35,652 nucleotides of DNA from an uncultured bacterium (GCA_946407375.1 CAMJNS010000019.1:1-35652); one strand, 5' to 3'. Positions 1 to 9,410 are shown, numbered from the stretch's first letter. The notes: a model not told the origin generated them from the letters alone. Numbers and translations are program-made.

Positions 1-18
1 AGTCGCCGCCAGGTCTAT

Positions 19-60
19 GAAGCCCCGAATGTAATAAAGCATTCGGGGCTTCTCCATTTT
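19..60 (+). terminator. Intrinsic terminator of an upstream gene
   Basis: A perfect 12-bp stem (19-30 with 41-52, GC-rich core AGCCCCGAAT) with a 10-nt loop is followed by a short T-containing tail (tccatttta). It most likely ends a transcript entering from left of the window. The T tract is weak, so efficiency is uncertain. Confidence 0.7.
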
Positions 61-68
61 AGAATATT

Positions 69-195
69 CGTCATTACAAGAGGCTGTGCGAAAACTCGAA
101 ATTTATGAAAATTTTGATGCACAGGCATTTGTCTTTACCCCCCTTTTTAAAGGGGGATTAGGGGGGATTTTTAAAATAATTAGATTATGCTAATT
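69..195. repeat. Partial copy of the dispersed palindromic element
   Basis: This stretch resembles the complete element at 19846-19988 along most of its length. Both have a GCTGTs-AAAACT-like left end, then GCACAGGCA, then the palindrome CCCCCTTT-TT-AAAGGGGG (139-156), then GATTAnGGGGGATTTT. The right end is replaced by the hairpin element at 196. The leading CGTCATTaCaAGAGG is a REP-like word that recurs inverted near 35571. No coding potential is apparent. Confidence 0.65.
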
Positions 196-272
196 GTCTA
201 CACTTTTGTCATAAAAAGTATAGCGTATAGGCTTTAGCTCTGAAAGCTATACGTTTATGACGATGTGTAGAC
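196..272. repeat. 77-bp interrupted palindrome
   Basis: GTCTACAC (196-203) pairs with GTGTAGAC (265-272). GTCATAAA (208-215) pairs with TTTATGAC (254-261). GTATAGC (218-224) pairs with GCTATAC (246-252), and GCTTT with AAAGC at the centre. The left 52 bp recur at 35278-35329 with about three differences. It lies just upstream of trmO, and an in-frame ATG inside it (257) is probably not a real start. Confidence 0.8.
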
Positions 273-307
273 TACATATTACTAATTTTTACCATAATGG
301 AAAACCT

Positions 308-997
308 ATGATAGAACATAAAATCAAAATAATTGCCCATATAAGAACAGATTTTAAAGAAAAATTTGGTATTCCTAGACAAAGTGGGGTTGTTCCAGAT
401 TTAATAGGTAAAATCATTTTTGAAAAGCAATACAGAGACATAAATGCTTTAAGAGGCTTAGAAAAATTTTCTCATCTCTGGTTGATTTGGCAATTCTCAA
501 AAAATGCTAACAATGAGTGTTTCCCGACTATCAGACCTCCTAGACTTGGTGGTGAAGAAAGGGTAGGTATTTTTGCTACCAGAAGTCCTTTTAGACCAAA
601 TTCAATTGGTTTATCCTCGGTTGAACTTGACCATATTGAGCAAACAACAAATGATGGCCCTGTAATCTATGTTAAAGGGGCAGATTTGCTAGATGGAACC
701 CCAATTTATGACATTAAACCATATATTCCTTATACAGATGCACATGCAGAGGCAAAATGCAGTTTTGCGAAATCAGATTGGGAAAGAAAGTTGGAAGTAG
801 ATTTCCCCAAAGAACTTTTAAATGAAATAGAAGAAGAAAAACAACAAAGTATAATAAATATACTTGCTCAGGACCCAAGACCAGCTTACAAAGAAGATTC
901 TGAACATATTTATACAATGGCTTTTGCTGATTATCAAATTAGTTTTTTAGTTAATAATAACCTGCTTAGGGTTACTAAGGTTGATAAACAACATTGA
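308..997 (+). CDS. trmO: tRNA (N6-threonylcarbamoyladenosine(37)-N6)-methyltransferase TrmO
   Basis: The product is a 229-residue member of the TrmO/TsaA (YaeB) family. In characterised members it uses S-adenosylmethionine to methylate t6A37 of tRNA-Thr, fine-tuning decoding in the cytoplasm. Visible family blocks are FKEKFGIPRQSG near the N-terminus, ALRGLEKFSHLWLIW, RPPRLGGEERVGIFATRSPF, RPNSIGLSSVEL and GADLLDGTPIYDIKPYIPY. The length is normal for the family. The frame is open from ATG 257, but that ATG lies inside a repeated hairpin and encodes 17 residues absent from the family. I therefore choose ATG 308, where homology begins at once, although the ribosome site there is weak (tgga). 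A DHH phosphoesterase follows after 67 bp with no terminator between, so co-transcription is possible. The family assignment is firm. Confidence 0.93.
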   Translation: MIEHKIKIIAHIRTDFKEKFGIPRQSGVVPDLIGKIIFEKQYRDINALRGLEKFSHLWLIWQFSKNANNECFPTIRPPRLGGEERVGIFATRSPFRPNSIGLSSVELDHIEQTTNDGPVIYVKGADLLDGTPIYDIKPYIPYTDAHAEAKCSFAKSDWERKLEVDFPKELLNEIEEEKQQSIINILAQDPRPAYKEDSEHIYTMAFADYQISFLVNNNLLRVTKVDKQH

Positions 998-1054
998 TTA
1001 TAAACTTTTAATAAACTTTAATTTATGATAAAATTCTTTTATAAATTTTCTTTT

Positions 1055-1058
1055 GGAG
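1055..1058 (+). promoter_or_regulatory. Ribosome binding site deciding the DHH gene start
   Basis: GGAG lies 6 nt before ATG 1065. This favours ATG 1065 over the in-frame TTG at 1053, which would place the GGAG inside the coding region. Confidence 0.75.
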
Positions 1059-1064
1059 ATTAAA

Positions 1065-2003
1065 ATGACTGAAGAAAAGAAAAAATTTAGATTAGTTACT
1101 AGAAGTGATTTTGATGGTCTCGTTTGTGCTGTTCTTTTGAAAGATATGGACATGATTGATGATATTAAGTTTGTCCATCCTAAAGATATGCAAGACGGCA
1201 AGATTCAAATAACCGAAAGAGATATTACCACCAATTTACCTTATGTAGAAGGTGCTCATATTGTATTTGACCACCACTTAAGTGAAACAATTCGTGCTGG
1301 TGGTTTGAAGCCTAACCATATAATCGACCCCGAAGCTCAATCAGCTGCTAGAGTAGTATATGATTATTATGGTGGTGAAAAGAAATTCCCAAAAATTTCT
1401 AAAGAAATGATGTTGGCTGTTGATAAAGCAGATTCTGCTCATTTTACTATGGAAGACATTCTTCATCCACAAAAATGGGAATTACTAAACTACCTGATGG
1501 ATCCACGAACAGGATTAGGTCGTTTCAGAAATTTCAGAATTTCAAATTATCAGTTGATGATGGATTTAATTGATTGTTGTAAGGATATGACAATCGATGA
1601 AATTATGGAATTGCCAGACGTAAAAGATAGAGTTCAGCTCTATTTTGAACAAGAAGAACTATTCAAAGAACAAATTAAACGCTGTTCTAAAGTATATAAG
1701 AATCTTGTTGTATTAGACTTACGTAATGAAGAAATAATTCACGCTGGTAACAGATTTATGATTTATGCTCTATACCCCGAAACCAATATTTCTATACACG
1801 TTTTGTGGGGCTTCCAGAAGCAGAATACTGTTTTTGCTACTGGTAAATCTATAGTTAATCGTAGTTCTAAAACAAATGTTGGTGCTTTAATGCTAAAATA
1901 CGGTGGTGGCGGACACAATGCTGCTGGTACTTGCCAGATTGCTCACGAAGATGCTCCTAGAGTATTAGAAGAACTAATTCACCAAATAAATCAGGATGGT
2001 TGA
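1065..2003 (+). CDS. DHH-family phosphoesterase (exopolyphosphatase/NrnA-like)
   Basis: The product is 312 residues. The N-terminal DHH domain has the metal-binding motifs SDFDG (residues 14-18) and FDHH (68-71). The C-terminal DHHA1-type substrate domain carries YGGGGHNAAGTCQI near its end. This is the two-domain plan of Mn2+-dependent phosphoesterases such as NrnA, RecJ-like enzymes and proteins annotated as exopolyphosphatase. The substrate (short oligonucleotides, pApA, cyclic-dinucleotide products or polyphosphate) cannot be told from sequence. There is no signal peptide, so it is cytoplasmic. The gene follows trmO and ends in a strong bidirectional terminator shared with the ATPase operon. 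Family membership is near certain; exact function is open. Confidence 0.85.
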   Translation: MTEEKKKFRLVTRSDFDGLVCAVLLKDMDMIDDIKFVHPKDMQDGKIQITERDITTNLPYVEGAHIVFDHHLSETIRAGGLKPNHIIDPEAQSAARVVYDYYGGEKKFPKISKEMMLAVDKADSAHFTMEDILHPQKWELLNYLMDPRTGLGRFRNFRISNYQLMMDLIDCCKDMTIDEIMELPDVKDRVQLYFEQEELFKEQIKRCSKVYKNLVVLDLRNEEIIHAGNRFMIYALYPETNISIHVLWGFQKQNTVFATGKSIVNRSSKTNVGALMLKYGGGGHNAAGTCQIAHEDAPRVLEELIHQINQDG

Positions 2004-2024
2004 TTTATTAAACTAAAATAGAAT

Positions 2025-2063
2025 AAGAAAAAGCCCTCGATTATTAATCGAGGGCTTTTTCTT
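2025..2063. terminator. Bidirectional intrinsic terminator
   Basis: A perfect 18-bp stem (2025-2042 with 2046-2063) has a 3-nt loop, a GCCCTCGATT core, A-rich sequence on one side and TTTTTCTT on the other. It sits between the convergent DHH gene and the ATPase operon and can terminate both. Confidence 0.93.
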
Positions 2064-2087
2064 GTCTACAATAAATTAGAAAACTAA

Positions 2088-2618
2088 TTAACCACCAATA
2101 GCTGGAGCGACAGCTTTAACTGCTTCTGTAGCTTCGTTAATTGGCTGAATAACTGTTCCACCAACTTTAAGAATGAGAATACCAATAACAAGAGCAAAGA
2201 GAGCGATTGATTCTGCAATACCCATAGCAAGAACAATATTACCAGTACCTTTGCCACCATTTTCAGCAAGACATCTGATACCTGCTCCACCAATTTTACC
2301 TTGAGCATATGCAGAGATAAACTGTGCAAAACCAACGCCAAGAGCAATACCGAAAAGAATTGGACCATTTTCAGGTATACTTGCATATGGATCCATCATA
2401 ACAAAGCAAATGAGACAGTAAAGAGTCTGGCTGACTGGCATACCAACGAACATAGAGAATTTACCAGAAAGAGGTTTTCCTTCCTTACCTTCTTTTGCCC
2501 AACCACCACATGCAGCATTACCAGCAGCAAGAACGCCAAGTGCACTACCAAGAGCACCAAAGCCCGCAACAAGACCAAGAGAAATTTTACCAAGAGCCAA
2601 CATTGTAGTAGCTTCCAT
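2088..2618 (-). CDS. atpK: V-type ATPase subunit K (membrane rotor proteolipid)
   Basis: A 176-residue hydrophobic protein made of two fused helical hairpins; many copies form the ion-carrying rotor ring. The second hairpin holds the ion-binding glutamate E136 (GIAESIALFALV). The first has glutamine instead (MPVSQTLY, Q64). Alignment by eye with Enterococcus hirae NtpK places M60, S63, Q64, Q106 (AYAQGKIGGAG) and E136 at the positions of the Na+ ligands L61, T64, Q65, Q110 and E139. This suggests Na+ coupling, by inference. An AGGAG ribosome site precedes ATG 2618. It is the last gene of the operon, 28 nt after subunit I, and is followed by the terminator at 2025-2063. Confidence 0.95.
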   Translation of the reverse strand: MEATTMLALGKISLGLVAGFGALGSALGVLAAGNAACGGWAKEGKEGKPLSGKFSMFVGMPVSQTLYCLICFVMMDPYASIPENGPILFGIALGVGFAQFISAYAQGKIGGAGIRCLAENGGKGTGNIVLAMGIAESIALFALVIGILILKVGGTVIQPINEATEAVKAVAPAIGG

Positions 2619-2646
2619 ATTTATACTCCTATTATTTTTTTACAGA

Positions 2647-4455
2647 TTATTTATTTTTTTCTTTGAATGGGTCATATTCACGACCAGCCCATTCAAGTCC
2701 AAGATGGTTAGAAAATTCTAACAAATTAAGACGAACACCATGAGCCAATACTGAAATAGCACTCAATACTATATTTAAAATATGACCAAAACTAAAGATT
2801 ACACATATTACTATTACGCCCAAAACAGGACCAAAGCCTTTGAAAGCTAATTCCCCTATAAGATTGAATGCTTCAGCAACTTTTGCACCAGCAAGGCCTA
2901 CAGCCCAAAGTCTGACATAACTAAGAATATCAGAGAAGAAGCTGGAAGCATTTTGTGCAATTGAACCTAACCCGGAAGCAATAGCTTTAAATGGGTTTTT
3001 ATTTGGTTCTGTAAAGAATAGAATCATTATTGCAGAAACTTCAAACATCCATAGGAATATAGCCTGCCCACCTATCTTATTCGAGAATTTGAGCATACCA
3101 AAATCCTGATTAGTAATCATTACGCATATTAATCCAAACATTGCCCAAAGGAAAATTACCCAACCTACTTCACCAATAGTTTTTAGAGTTTTAGGCTGTG
3201 TGTAAATTTTCCATCCGTGAGCAATTGTCAGATGCAATGCGCCTATGAAAAGGCAAAGCTTTTGCCATAGAATCATATCTTTGCCACCAGGATTAAGACC
3301 AAATCCAAATATCTGATAGCCAAAGAATGAATTAGTAATTATACCGTATATTGAAGTTCCAACTCCAAATAATATCAGCATTAGGATAAGATCTCTATCT
3401 ACACCTTTGTTAATTAATTTTTTATAGTAAAAAATTAATGGCAAAGTAAAAAGTAAACCGTATCCTAGGTCTGCAACAATAAATGAAGTAAACAATATCA
3501 TGCTGAAGATAAACAAAAAGCTAGTGTCTGGTTCATTGTAGCTTGGTGTCATCCCCATTAGTTTAAGAATTGGTGAAGCACAAGAAGCAAAGATACTGTT
3601 CTTAAGTTTAGTTGGAGGTACATCGCCTTCTTCTGGTTCTAGAAAATCAATACCAACTGATACGCCTGCTTCTTCGAAAATCTTCTTCAAATCTTCTGTT
3701 TTGTCTTCTGGACACCAGCCAGTCAAAACGAAAAGCTTGTCTTCACAGAAAACACCTGTTTCAACTTCTTTAAAACTTCTTTTATTGTTAAGTTTATTCA
3801 AATGAGCTTCAATATCAACATATCTCTGTTTCAAGCAATGTAAAGCGTGTTCATTGTCTTGAATAGATTTTTTAATTGTTTGAATCTCATCTGAAACTTT
3901 TGATAAATCACGTCTTGGAAAAGCTAGAGCAACGAAATTATCAGAATATTTAATTTCTTTTCGAGAAAAACAAGCTATTACTTCTGTTTTATCTAATAGG
4001 AAAAACCGAGAGGTACATTCTGCTTCTATTTCGTCTATATTCTTAATAGAACCTTTTAAGAATGCAAAATTTACTCCCTCATTCTTTAAATATTCTAAAT
4101 CTTTGATAGCAAAATTTCCCCACTTACTCGCATCTTCAAATTCACGAGTTACAAGGGCGAGTCTGTTTTTTAATTCGTTAATATTCTTATTGTGTAGCAA
4201 GGTTTCTTCAACAAGTCTTGTGGGGGTTCCTGGTGTTTCTAATAAATCATCATCACCATCTTTCTCTAATTGTGAAAGAATAGATAGAGCTTGAGCACAA
4301 TCTTCATATTCCGAACTTAAAGCTTCAGGGATTTTAATTTTTTCAGGAACAGCAGCATCAACATGAACTGATTCTGCTGACCTTAAAACTGTTAATACCT
4401 TTTCGCGGTCTTCTATCTTGCCTGCTAGAAGAATCTTTTTCATTTTAGTAATCAT
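2647..4455 (-). CDS. atpI: V-type ATPase subunit I (stator membrane subunit a)
   Basis: The product is 602 residues. A soluble, partly coiled-coil N-terminal half (about residues 1-310) is followed by a multi-spanning membrane half. Subunit I holds the two ion half-channels beside the K ring. The essential arginine is visible as R515 in LSYVRLWAVGLAGAKVAEAFN, the family's best-conserved stretch. AAGGAG lies 7 nt before ATG 4455, supporting the first of two close ATGs. Subunit D ends 12 nt upstream and subunit K starts 28 nt downstream. At about 600 residues it is slightly shorter than many homologues. No defect is seen. Confidence 0.94.
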   Translation of the reverse strand: MITKMKKILLAGKIEDREKVLTVLRSAESVHVDAAVPEKIKIPEALSSEYEDCAQALSILSQLEKDGDDDLLETPGTPTRLVEETLLHNKNINELKNRLALVTREFEDASKWGNFAIKDLEYLKNEGVNFAFLKGSIKNIDEIEAECTSRFFLLDKTEVIACFSRKEIKYSDNFVALAFPRRDLSKVSDEIQTIKKSIQDNEHALHCLKQRYVDIEAHLNKLNNKRSFKEVETGVFCEDKLFVLTGWCPEDKTEDLKKIFEEAGVSVGIDFLEPEEGDVPPTKLKNSIFASCASPILKLMGMTPSYNEPDTSFLFIFSMILFTSFIVADLGYGLLFTLPLIFYYKKLINKGVDRDLILMLILFGVGTSIYGIITNSFFGYQIFGFGLNPGGKDMILWQKLCLFIGALHLTIAHGWKIYTQPKTLKTIGEVGWVIFLWAMFGLICVMITNQDFGMLKFSNKIGGQAIFLWMFEVSAIMILFFTEPNKNPFKAIASGLGSIAQNASSFFSDILSYVRLWAVGLAGAKVAEAFNLIGELAFKGFGPVLGVIVICVIFSFGHILNIVLSAISVLAHGVRLNLLEFSNHLGLEWAGREYDPFKEKNK

Positions 4456-4467
4456 GATTTATTCTCC

Positions 4468-5061
4468 TTAGGCTTTACCTTTGGCAATTTTAGAACGGCA
4501 GACTGCAGAAGTCTGTTCTTCAGCCAAAGCGATGCGAATCAACTTAATATTATTCTTTGAATTAGGTATCATAACCTTTTCAAAGAGATTGACACGCTGT
4601 GTGACTTTTCGTAATTCCTGTTGCAAAAGAGCTTCTTGTTCGTGAAGAATCTTTACTTTTTCACGAATTTCCATCAGGCTCTTAACAAATTCCAAACCTT
4701 CATCAAGCCAAGCTGGAGTAGAAAGTCTAGAAAAATCGCTGATTTCATATTCAACTCCTGAAACAACAGGAAGGTCTATACCAGCAACATTACGAAAACC
4801 ACGCTGAATATTCTTAACTTTAACAAATCTTGTAACAGGACCAGGCATAGATTCGCTGAATAACAGCAACCATTCATTGCTATGAGCAATTATTTCAGCC
4901 ATCTTTTCGTCTAATTTGCGAACTTCATTCCGAACTTTCAAAATTTCAGACTGAATCTGTTGCTTTTTTAGAGTCAAAGTCGGCAGAAATCGCTCAAAGC
5001 GGTTGAGCTGCTGTCTTTGTTTTAATAACTCTGGTCGAGTCTTTTTGATTTTATCAGCCAT
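4468..5061 (-). CDS. atpD: V-type ATPase subunit D (central rotor shaft)
   Basis: The product is 197 residues, largely helical, with long N- and C-terminal helices (RPELLKQRQQLNRFERFLP near the start, RVNLFEKVMIPNSKNNIKLIRIAL near the end). These are typical of subunit D, the antiparallel coiled coil that turns inside the A3B3 head. ATG 5061 is 6 nt past the atpB stop and has no clear ribosome site, so translation is probably coupled. In other V-type enzymes subunit F binds D; no F gene is present here. The C-terminal CRSKIAKGKA is a short family-variable tail. Confidence 0.93.
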   Translation of the reverse strand: MADKIKKTRPELLKQRQQLNRFERFLPTLTLKKQQIQSEILKVRNEVRKLDEKMAEIIAHSNEWLLLFSESMPGPVTRFVKVKNIQRGFRNVAGIDLPVVSGVEYEISDFSRLSTPAWLDEGLEFVKSLMEIREKVKILHEQEALLQQELRKVTQRVNLFEKVMIPNSKNNIKLIRIALAEEQTSAVCRSKIAKGKA

Positions 5062-5067
5062 ATTTTA

Positions 5068-6369
5068 TTAAGCCTGTTCTTTTTTCCAGTATTTTTCACA
5101 AAGATTTGAACGTATACCAGTTTCTCTTGGTTCAAAATGGTCAGATAATAACTTCCAACAAGAATCTAGTGCATCAAATAAACCGACGTTATTTGAAAAG
5201 CTCATAATTTTCTTTTCAAAATCATCACCGTAAGACAAAAGCTTATTATCCCATTCAGACATTTCAAAGCCCATAGCACGCTTTTCTCTAGTTTCACGGC
5301 ATTTAGAATAAAGCTGTATACAACCGTCCATTATTGCACGATGGTCGTCTCTAGTCTTACCGTTAACTTGCTGTTTCAAACGAGAGAGTGAACCGAATGG
5401 GTCGATAACTCCGCCTTTAAGATAGAACTGGCCTTCTGTAATATAACCAGTGTTATCTGGAACTGGGTGTGTAACGTCATCACCTGGCATTGTTGTAACT
5501 GCTATCAATGTGATAGAACCACCATCTTCAAAAACAACTGCTTTTTCATAGCGAGAAGCAAGTTGTGAATACAAATCGCCTGGATAACCGCGGTTAGATG
5601 GGATTTGTTCCATTGTAATGGAGATTTCTTTTAAAGCATTAGCGAAGTTAGTCATATCTGTAAGCAGACATAAGACTTTTTTGCCTTCCAAAGCAAATTG
5701 TTCAGCTACTGTTAATGCTATATCTGGTGTTTGCAGACATTCAACAACTGGGTCTGAAGCTGTATGGATGAACATAATGCTGTGATCCATTGCTCCACCC
5801 TGTTCTAACTTGTTCTTGAAGAACAGGTATTCATCGTATTTTAACCCCATACCACCGAGAATAATAACGTCTGCTTCGGCCTGTAAAGCTATTCTAGCAA
5901 GAAGTTCGTTATAGGGTTCGCCAGGAATTGAGAAAATTGGCAATTTCTGACCTTCAACCAATGTATTGAAAACGTCAATCATTGGAATGTTTGTAGGAAT
6001 CATTCTGTTCGGCATAAGTCTTATTGCTGGATTAACAGCAGGACCACCAACTTCTACCAAATTATCAGTCAGTTCGCCTCTGCCGTCTCTAGCTTCACCA
6101 CTGCCGGAAAAAACACGTCCGAAAAGGTCTTCAGAAAAACTGAATCTCATTGATGAACCTAGAAAAGTAACTTTATCGCCAGTTGAAACACCACGAGTTC
6201 CTGCAAAAATCTGAATTGTGGCTGAATCACCATTAACTCTAATAACCTGAGCAAGTGATTTACCCCATTTACCTTCAACTACAGCAAGTTCATCATAGCC
6301 AACACCCTTAGCTTTAAGAGTAGCTACGTTACCAGCTAAGTTATCTATTTTTGTGTAATACTTATTCAT
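5068..6369 (-). CDS. atpB: V-type ATPase subunit B (non-catalytic head subunit)
   Basis: The product is 433 residues of the RecA-like ATPase fold. It forms the A3B3 hexamer with subunit A. The P-loop position reads [11 protein letters not shown] (147-157), lacking the GKT signature, as expected for the regulatory B subunit. Other conserved stretches are [38 protein letters not shown] and [18 protein letters not shown]. The start overlaps the atpA stop (ATGA, 6366-6369), indicating translational coupling. It sits between A and D as in other bacterial V-type operons. Confidence 0.96.
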   Translation of the reverse strand: MNKYYTKIDNLAGNVATLKAKGVGYDELAVVEGKWGKSLAQVIRVNGDSATIQIFAGTRGVSTGDKVTFLGSSMRFSFSEDLFGRVFSGSGEARDGRGELTDNLVEVGGPAVNPAIRLMPNRMIPTNIPMIDVFNTLVEGQKLPIFSIPGEPYNELLARIALQAEADVIILGGMGLKYDEYLFFKNKLEQGGAMDHSIMFIHTASDPVVECLQTPDIALTVAEQFALEGKKVLCLLTDMTNFANALKEISITMEQIPSNRGYPGDLYSQLASRYEKAVVFEDGGSITLIAVTTMPGDDVTHPVPDNTGYITEGQFYLKGGVIDPFGSLSRLKQQVNGKTRDDHRAIMDGCIQLYSKCRETREKRAMGFEMSEWDNKLLSYGDDFEKKIMSFSNNVGLFDALDSCWKLLSDHFEPRETGIRSNLCEKYWKKEQA

Positions 6370-8096
6370 TTAGCTGCCCCCTTAGCTGCAAGAGTTTCTT
6401 TAACTTTGTTTTCTATTTCAGCAAGTTTTTCGCTGCCCCAAGGAGTGTAATTCCAGTTTCTGAACTGTTCAGTCAGAGTAAAGAATGTGTCACGGGCATC
6501 GGCTTTGCTTACAAAAGCAAAGTTATAAGCTAAAACATCTGTTACCATATTAAACAGATACTTTTGTCTTTCTACAGGGCAAGCTGCATCAACTTCGTCA
6601 AAAGAGTTCTGCTGCAAATAAACGTTATCTAGGAATTCAGATTTCAGGTATACTATAAAGTCTTCAATAGAAGTACCTTCTTCACCTACAACCTGCATCA
6701 TTTCATTAACTGTCTTACCACGTTTCAAAAAGTCGTGAGCCCAGTCAACTTTTTCGGTATCAATTATACCGTTGTATTTAGACCAGGATTCTAATGGGTC
6801 GATTGCGGGGAAACGTCTTGCGTAAGATCTTGCATAAGACAAACCTAAGAAAGCCCCAACAACTTTAATAGTACCCTGAGTAACTGGTTCTTCAAAGTTA
6901 CCACCAGCAGGGCTGACTGTTCCGCCTATTGTTAGAGAAGCTTTTTTACCATTCTTTAATTCTACTATACCACCGCGTTCGTAGAAACGTGCGATAGAAC
7001 TTTCAAGATAAGCTGGGAAAGCTTCTTCACCTGGTATTTCTTCAAGACGACCAGACATTTCACGAAGAGCCTGAGCCCAACGAGAAGTAGAGTCAGCAAG
7101 AAGAAGAACATTTAAGCCAACCTGTCTATAATATTCACCAAGTGTAACAGCAGTATAAACAGAAGATTCACGAGCTGCAACAGGCATACTAGATGTATTA
7201 CAAATGATGATTGTTCTTTCAATCAATGTACGACCTGTTCTTGGGTCTTGCAAATGTGGAAATTCACGAAGAGTTTCAACAACTTCACCGGCACGTTCAC
7301 CGCAAGCTGCGATAATAACTAAGTCTACATCTGCATAACGGCTTGTATTAGACTGTAAAACAGTTTTACCAGCTCCGAAAGGTCCAGGAATACAATAGGT
7401 TCCGCCAAGCATAACAGGGAAGAATGTATCAATAATTCTCTGCTTTGTAACCATTGGAGTTGTTGGCAGCAAGCGTTCTTTATATATACCAAGAGGCATA
7501 CGAACAGGCCACTTCTGAATCATATTAACAGAAATGGTTTCGTCATCTTTTTCAAGAGTAGCGATAGTTTGTTCTACTGTATATTTACCAGCTGGAGCAA
7601 TATCTTTTACTGTCCATTCACCACGAAGAGTGAAAGGAACCATAATATTATGGTCGAAAATGTTTTCTTTTACAAAACCAAGAACTTCAGCACAGGTTAA
7701 AACATCGCCAACTTTGGCTACTGGTGTAAAATCCCATTGTTTGTTACGGTCTAAGGCTTTTAAATAATGACCTGGTTCAAGAAAATTTCCAACTTTCTGG
7801 GCCATTTCAACCAATGGATTCTGAAGACCGTCATAAACCATTCCTATAAGACCAGGGCCTAATTCAACAGAGAGCAAATCATCTGTTACTTCGACTAAAT
7901 CGCCGACCATAAGACCACGAGTCAATTCAAAAACCTGCATATCAATCAGGTTTCCTCTAATTCTAATAATTTCTGACATGAGTTTTACTCCGTCAGATCT
8001 GTGACAATAAGCAACTGCATTTTGGGCTACAGAACCATTAACTTCAGCTGTAACCATATTGCCATATACAGTAACAATTCTACCGGTTAAGCTCAC
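6366..8096 (-). CDS. atpA: V-type ATPase subunit A (catalytic head subunit)
   Basis: The product is 576 residues. The Walker A motif GPFGAGKT is intact at 238-245 (K244). The Walker B region follows in [29 protein letters not shown], and the insertion typical of V-type A subunits lies between the N-terminal barrel and the nucleotide domain. It hydrolyses or makes ATP at the A/B interfaces. The start is GTG 8096, overlapping the upstream DUF2764 stop by 4 nt (GTGA); the stop overlaps the atpB start in the same way. The length matches the family. Confidence 0.96.
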   Translation of the reverse strand: MSLTGRIVTVYGNMVTAEVNGSVAQNAVAYCHRSDGVKLMSEIIRIRGNLIDMQVFELTRGLMVGDLVEVTDDLLSVELGPGLIGMVYDGLQNPLVEMAQKVGNFLEPGHYLKALDRNKQWDFTPVAKVGDVLTCAEVLGFVKENIFDHNIMVPFTLRGEWTVKDIAPAGKYTVEQTIATLEKDDETISVNMIQKWPVRMPLGIYKERLLPTTPMVTKQRIIDTFFPVMLGGTYCIPGPFGAGKTVLQSNTSRYADVDLVIIAACGERAGEVVETLREFPHLQDPRTGRTLIERTIIICNTSSMPVAARESSVYTAVTLGEYYRQVGLNVLLLADSTSRWAQALREMSGRLEEIPGEEAFPAYLESSIARFYERGGIVELKNGKKASLTIGGTVSPAGGNFEEPVTQGTIKVVGAFLGLSYARSYARRFPAIDPLESWSKYNGIIDTEKVDWAHDFLKRGKTVNEMMQVVGEEGTSIEDFIVYLKSEFLDNVYLQQNSFDEVDAACPVERQKYLFNMVTDVLAYNFAFVSKADARDTFFTLTEQFRNWNYTPWGSEKLAEIENKVKETLAAKGAAK

Positions 8097-8830
8097 AGTG
8101 CCGTTACCTCCTGTAGGATTTTGCGACCCTTTTCAGGATCTAGGCGCGCATATCGTTCATAAATGCGCAATTCAAGCATATAAGCAACCAATTCATCAGT
8201 AGAAAAGGAATAATTGGTTGCAAGACTTCTAATAAATTCTAATCTGGAATCATCAAGAGCTCTTTCTGCTTTCATTGGTTCAGAGCATTTTCTATAAGAT
8301 TCTATTAGACTATAAGTATCGTATTCACAATCATAAAGCATAAATTCAGGCTTTAATTCATTTTCATCGTATTCTAAATCAGCTTTTTTCAAGCGGTCTA
8401 TCATGAAATTGATTCTTAATGAATATTCCCATTTAGCCCATTTAGCTAATGTTGAAGAGCCTACATTTCTGCTGGTGTCGATTAACAAATCAAACCAAGA
8501 TGCATAAATGTCTGTAGTCCAGTTAGCTTCAGATTTTTCAGCGAAGGTATTAAATACTTCTTTGAAATTATCAGGAAGACTTTCTGGTAGCTCAAATTCA
8601 TAAGACTTATTCCCTAGAACGTAATACTGAAGGGCAAAATCTTTAATTAAATCTTCAACACTTAGAATATCAACTAAATAATCTACCTTAGCGTTATTTT
8701 CTGTTTTTAAAAGTCTATATGCTTCATCTATAGAAACCTTATCACCTAAATTTGCAGGTAGCGATGGCAACAAGGTTAATAAATATTCAAAATTTGCCAC
8801 TATAAAAACCGCCTTTTCTTCAGGCTTCAA
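8093..8830 (-). CDS. DUF2764 family protein, V-ATPase-associated (probable subunit C analogue)
   Basis: A 245-residue soluble, mainly helical protein with no signal peptide, between atpE and atpA. The position, size and sequence character (start MKPEEKAVFIVANFEYLLTLLPSLP) fit DUF2764, the uncharacterised protein at this slot in chlamydial and Bacteroidetes V-ATPase operons. Canonical bacterial operons carry subunit C here, so a role as the central-stalk adaptor between rotor shaft and K ring is a reasonable inference. It is not shown by any motif. It overlaps atpE by 11 nt and atpA by 4 nt, implying coordinated expression. Confidence 0.8.
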   Translation of the reverse strand: MKPEEKAVFIVANFEYLLTLLPSLPANLGDKVSIDEAYRLLKTENNAKVDYLVDILSVEDLIKDFALQYYVLGNKSYEFELPESLPDNFKEVFNTFAEKSEANWTTDIYASWFDLLIDTSRNVGSSTLAKWAKWEYSLRINFMIDRLKKADLEYDENELKPEFMLYDCEYDTYSLIESYRKCSEPMKAERALDDSRLEFIRSLATNYSFSTDELVAYMLELRIYERYARLDPEKGRKILQEVTAL

Positions 8831-9410
8831 GTAACTTTCTGAGTTCTGGAGAAAGAAGTTTTCTGAAAGTTTCAGTTAAAGATTCATCAGTAACTTCAAA
8901 AACTTCGTTTTCACCAACTATATGTGCTTCAAAACCTGCTTTCTTTAAACCAGAAGTCAGTTTTGCTGTTGCACCTTCTTCTCTGAATGAAGCTAATACA
9001 ACATCAGCGAGAGGCTTTGCAACTTTTTCATTTAGAGAAACTTCCCAAGAAGTTCCTCTTTGTTGGTTCTTTAATAATTCGGTTATAGCTACTTTTAGAA
9101 CTTCTTTATCATTTAAAGATTCTGCAACTTTACCATTAAGAAGAGTTGTACCTATTTCTTCAATCTTCTTCTTTAGACCAATAACTATATCTCTTGCTAC
9201 CATTCTCATTTCAGATTCAGAGGATGCTTTGTTCTGAGCAATTCTGTTCTGAGCTTCCTTTTCAACCTTTGCAGCTTCTGATTTTGCAGAACCTATAATC
9301 TTTTCTGCTTCTTTGCGGGCATCGGCGAGAATTTTGGCTGCTTCTTCCTTAGCGGCTTCAATGCCATCTTCTCTGAGTTGTTTTGCAAAAGAGGCAACAT
9401 CCGTTCCCAT
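8820..9410 (-). CDS. atpE: V-type ATPase subunit E (peripheral stalk)
   Basis: The product is 196 residues. A long charged N-terminal helix rich in Ala, Glu and Lys (AAKEEAAKILADARKEAEK onward, about residues 15-75) is followed by a compact C-terminal domain. This is the plan of subunit E, which with G forms the peripheral stator stalk. No separate G gene is seen. ATG 9410 has a good ribosome site (TAGGAGAT), and the promoter at 9453-9481 precedes it. It is the first gene of the operon. Confidence 0.9.
   Translation of the reverse strand: MGTDVASFAKQLREDGIEAAKEEAAKILADARKEAEKIIGSAKSEAAKVEKEAQNRIAQNKASSESEMRMVARDIVIGLKKKIEEIGTTLLNGKVAESLNDKEVLKVAITELLKNQQRGTSWEVSLNEKVAKPLADVVLASFREEGATAKLTSGLKKAGFEAHIVGENEVFEVTDESLTETFRKLLSPELRKLLEA

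Noticed and set aside
137..172. CCCCCTTTTTAAAGGGGG as a terminator or CRISPR-like repeat
   Set aside because: Copies are dispersed singly, without spacers, regular period or T tracts, and not consistently at gene ends. A repeat family fits better.
257..307. N-terminal extension of TrmO from ATG 257
   Set aside because: It lies in a repeated hairpin, adds residues absent from the family, and homology starts right at ATG 308.
2301..2666. Plus-strand 121-residue frame over atpK
   Set aside because: It overlaps a certain V-ATPase gene on the other strand and has low-complexity composition.
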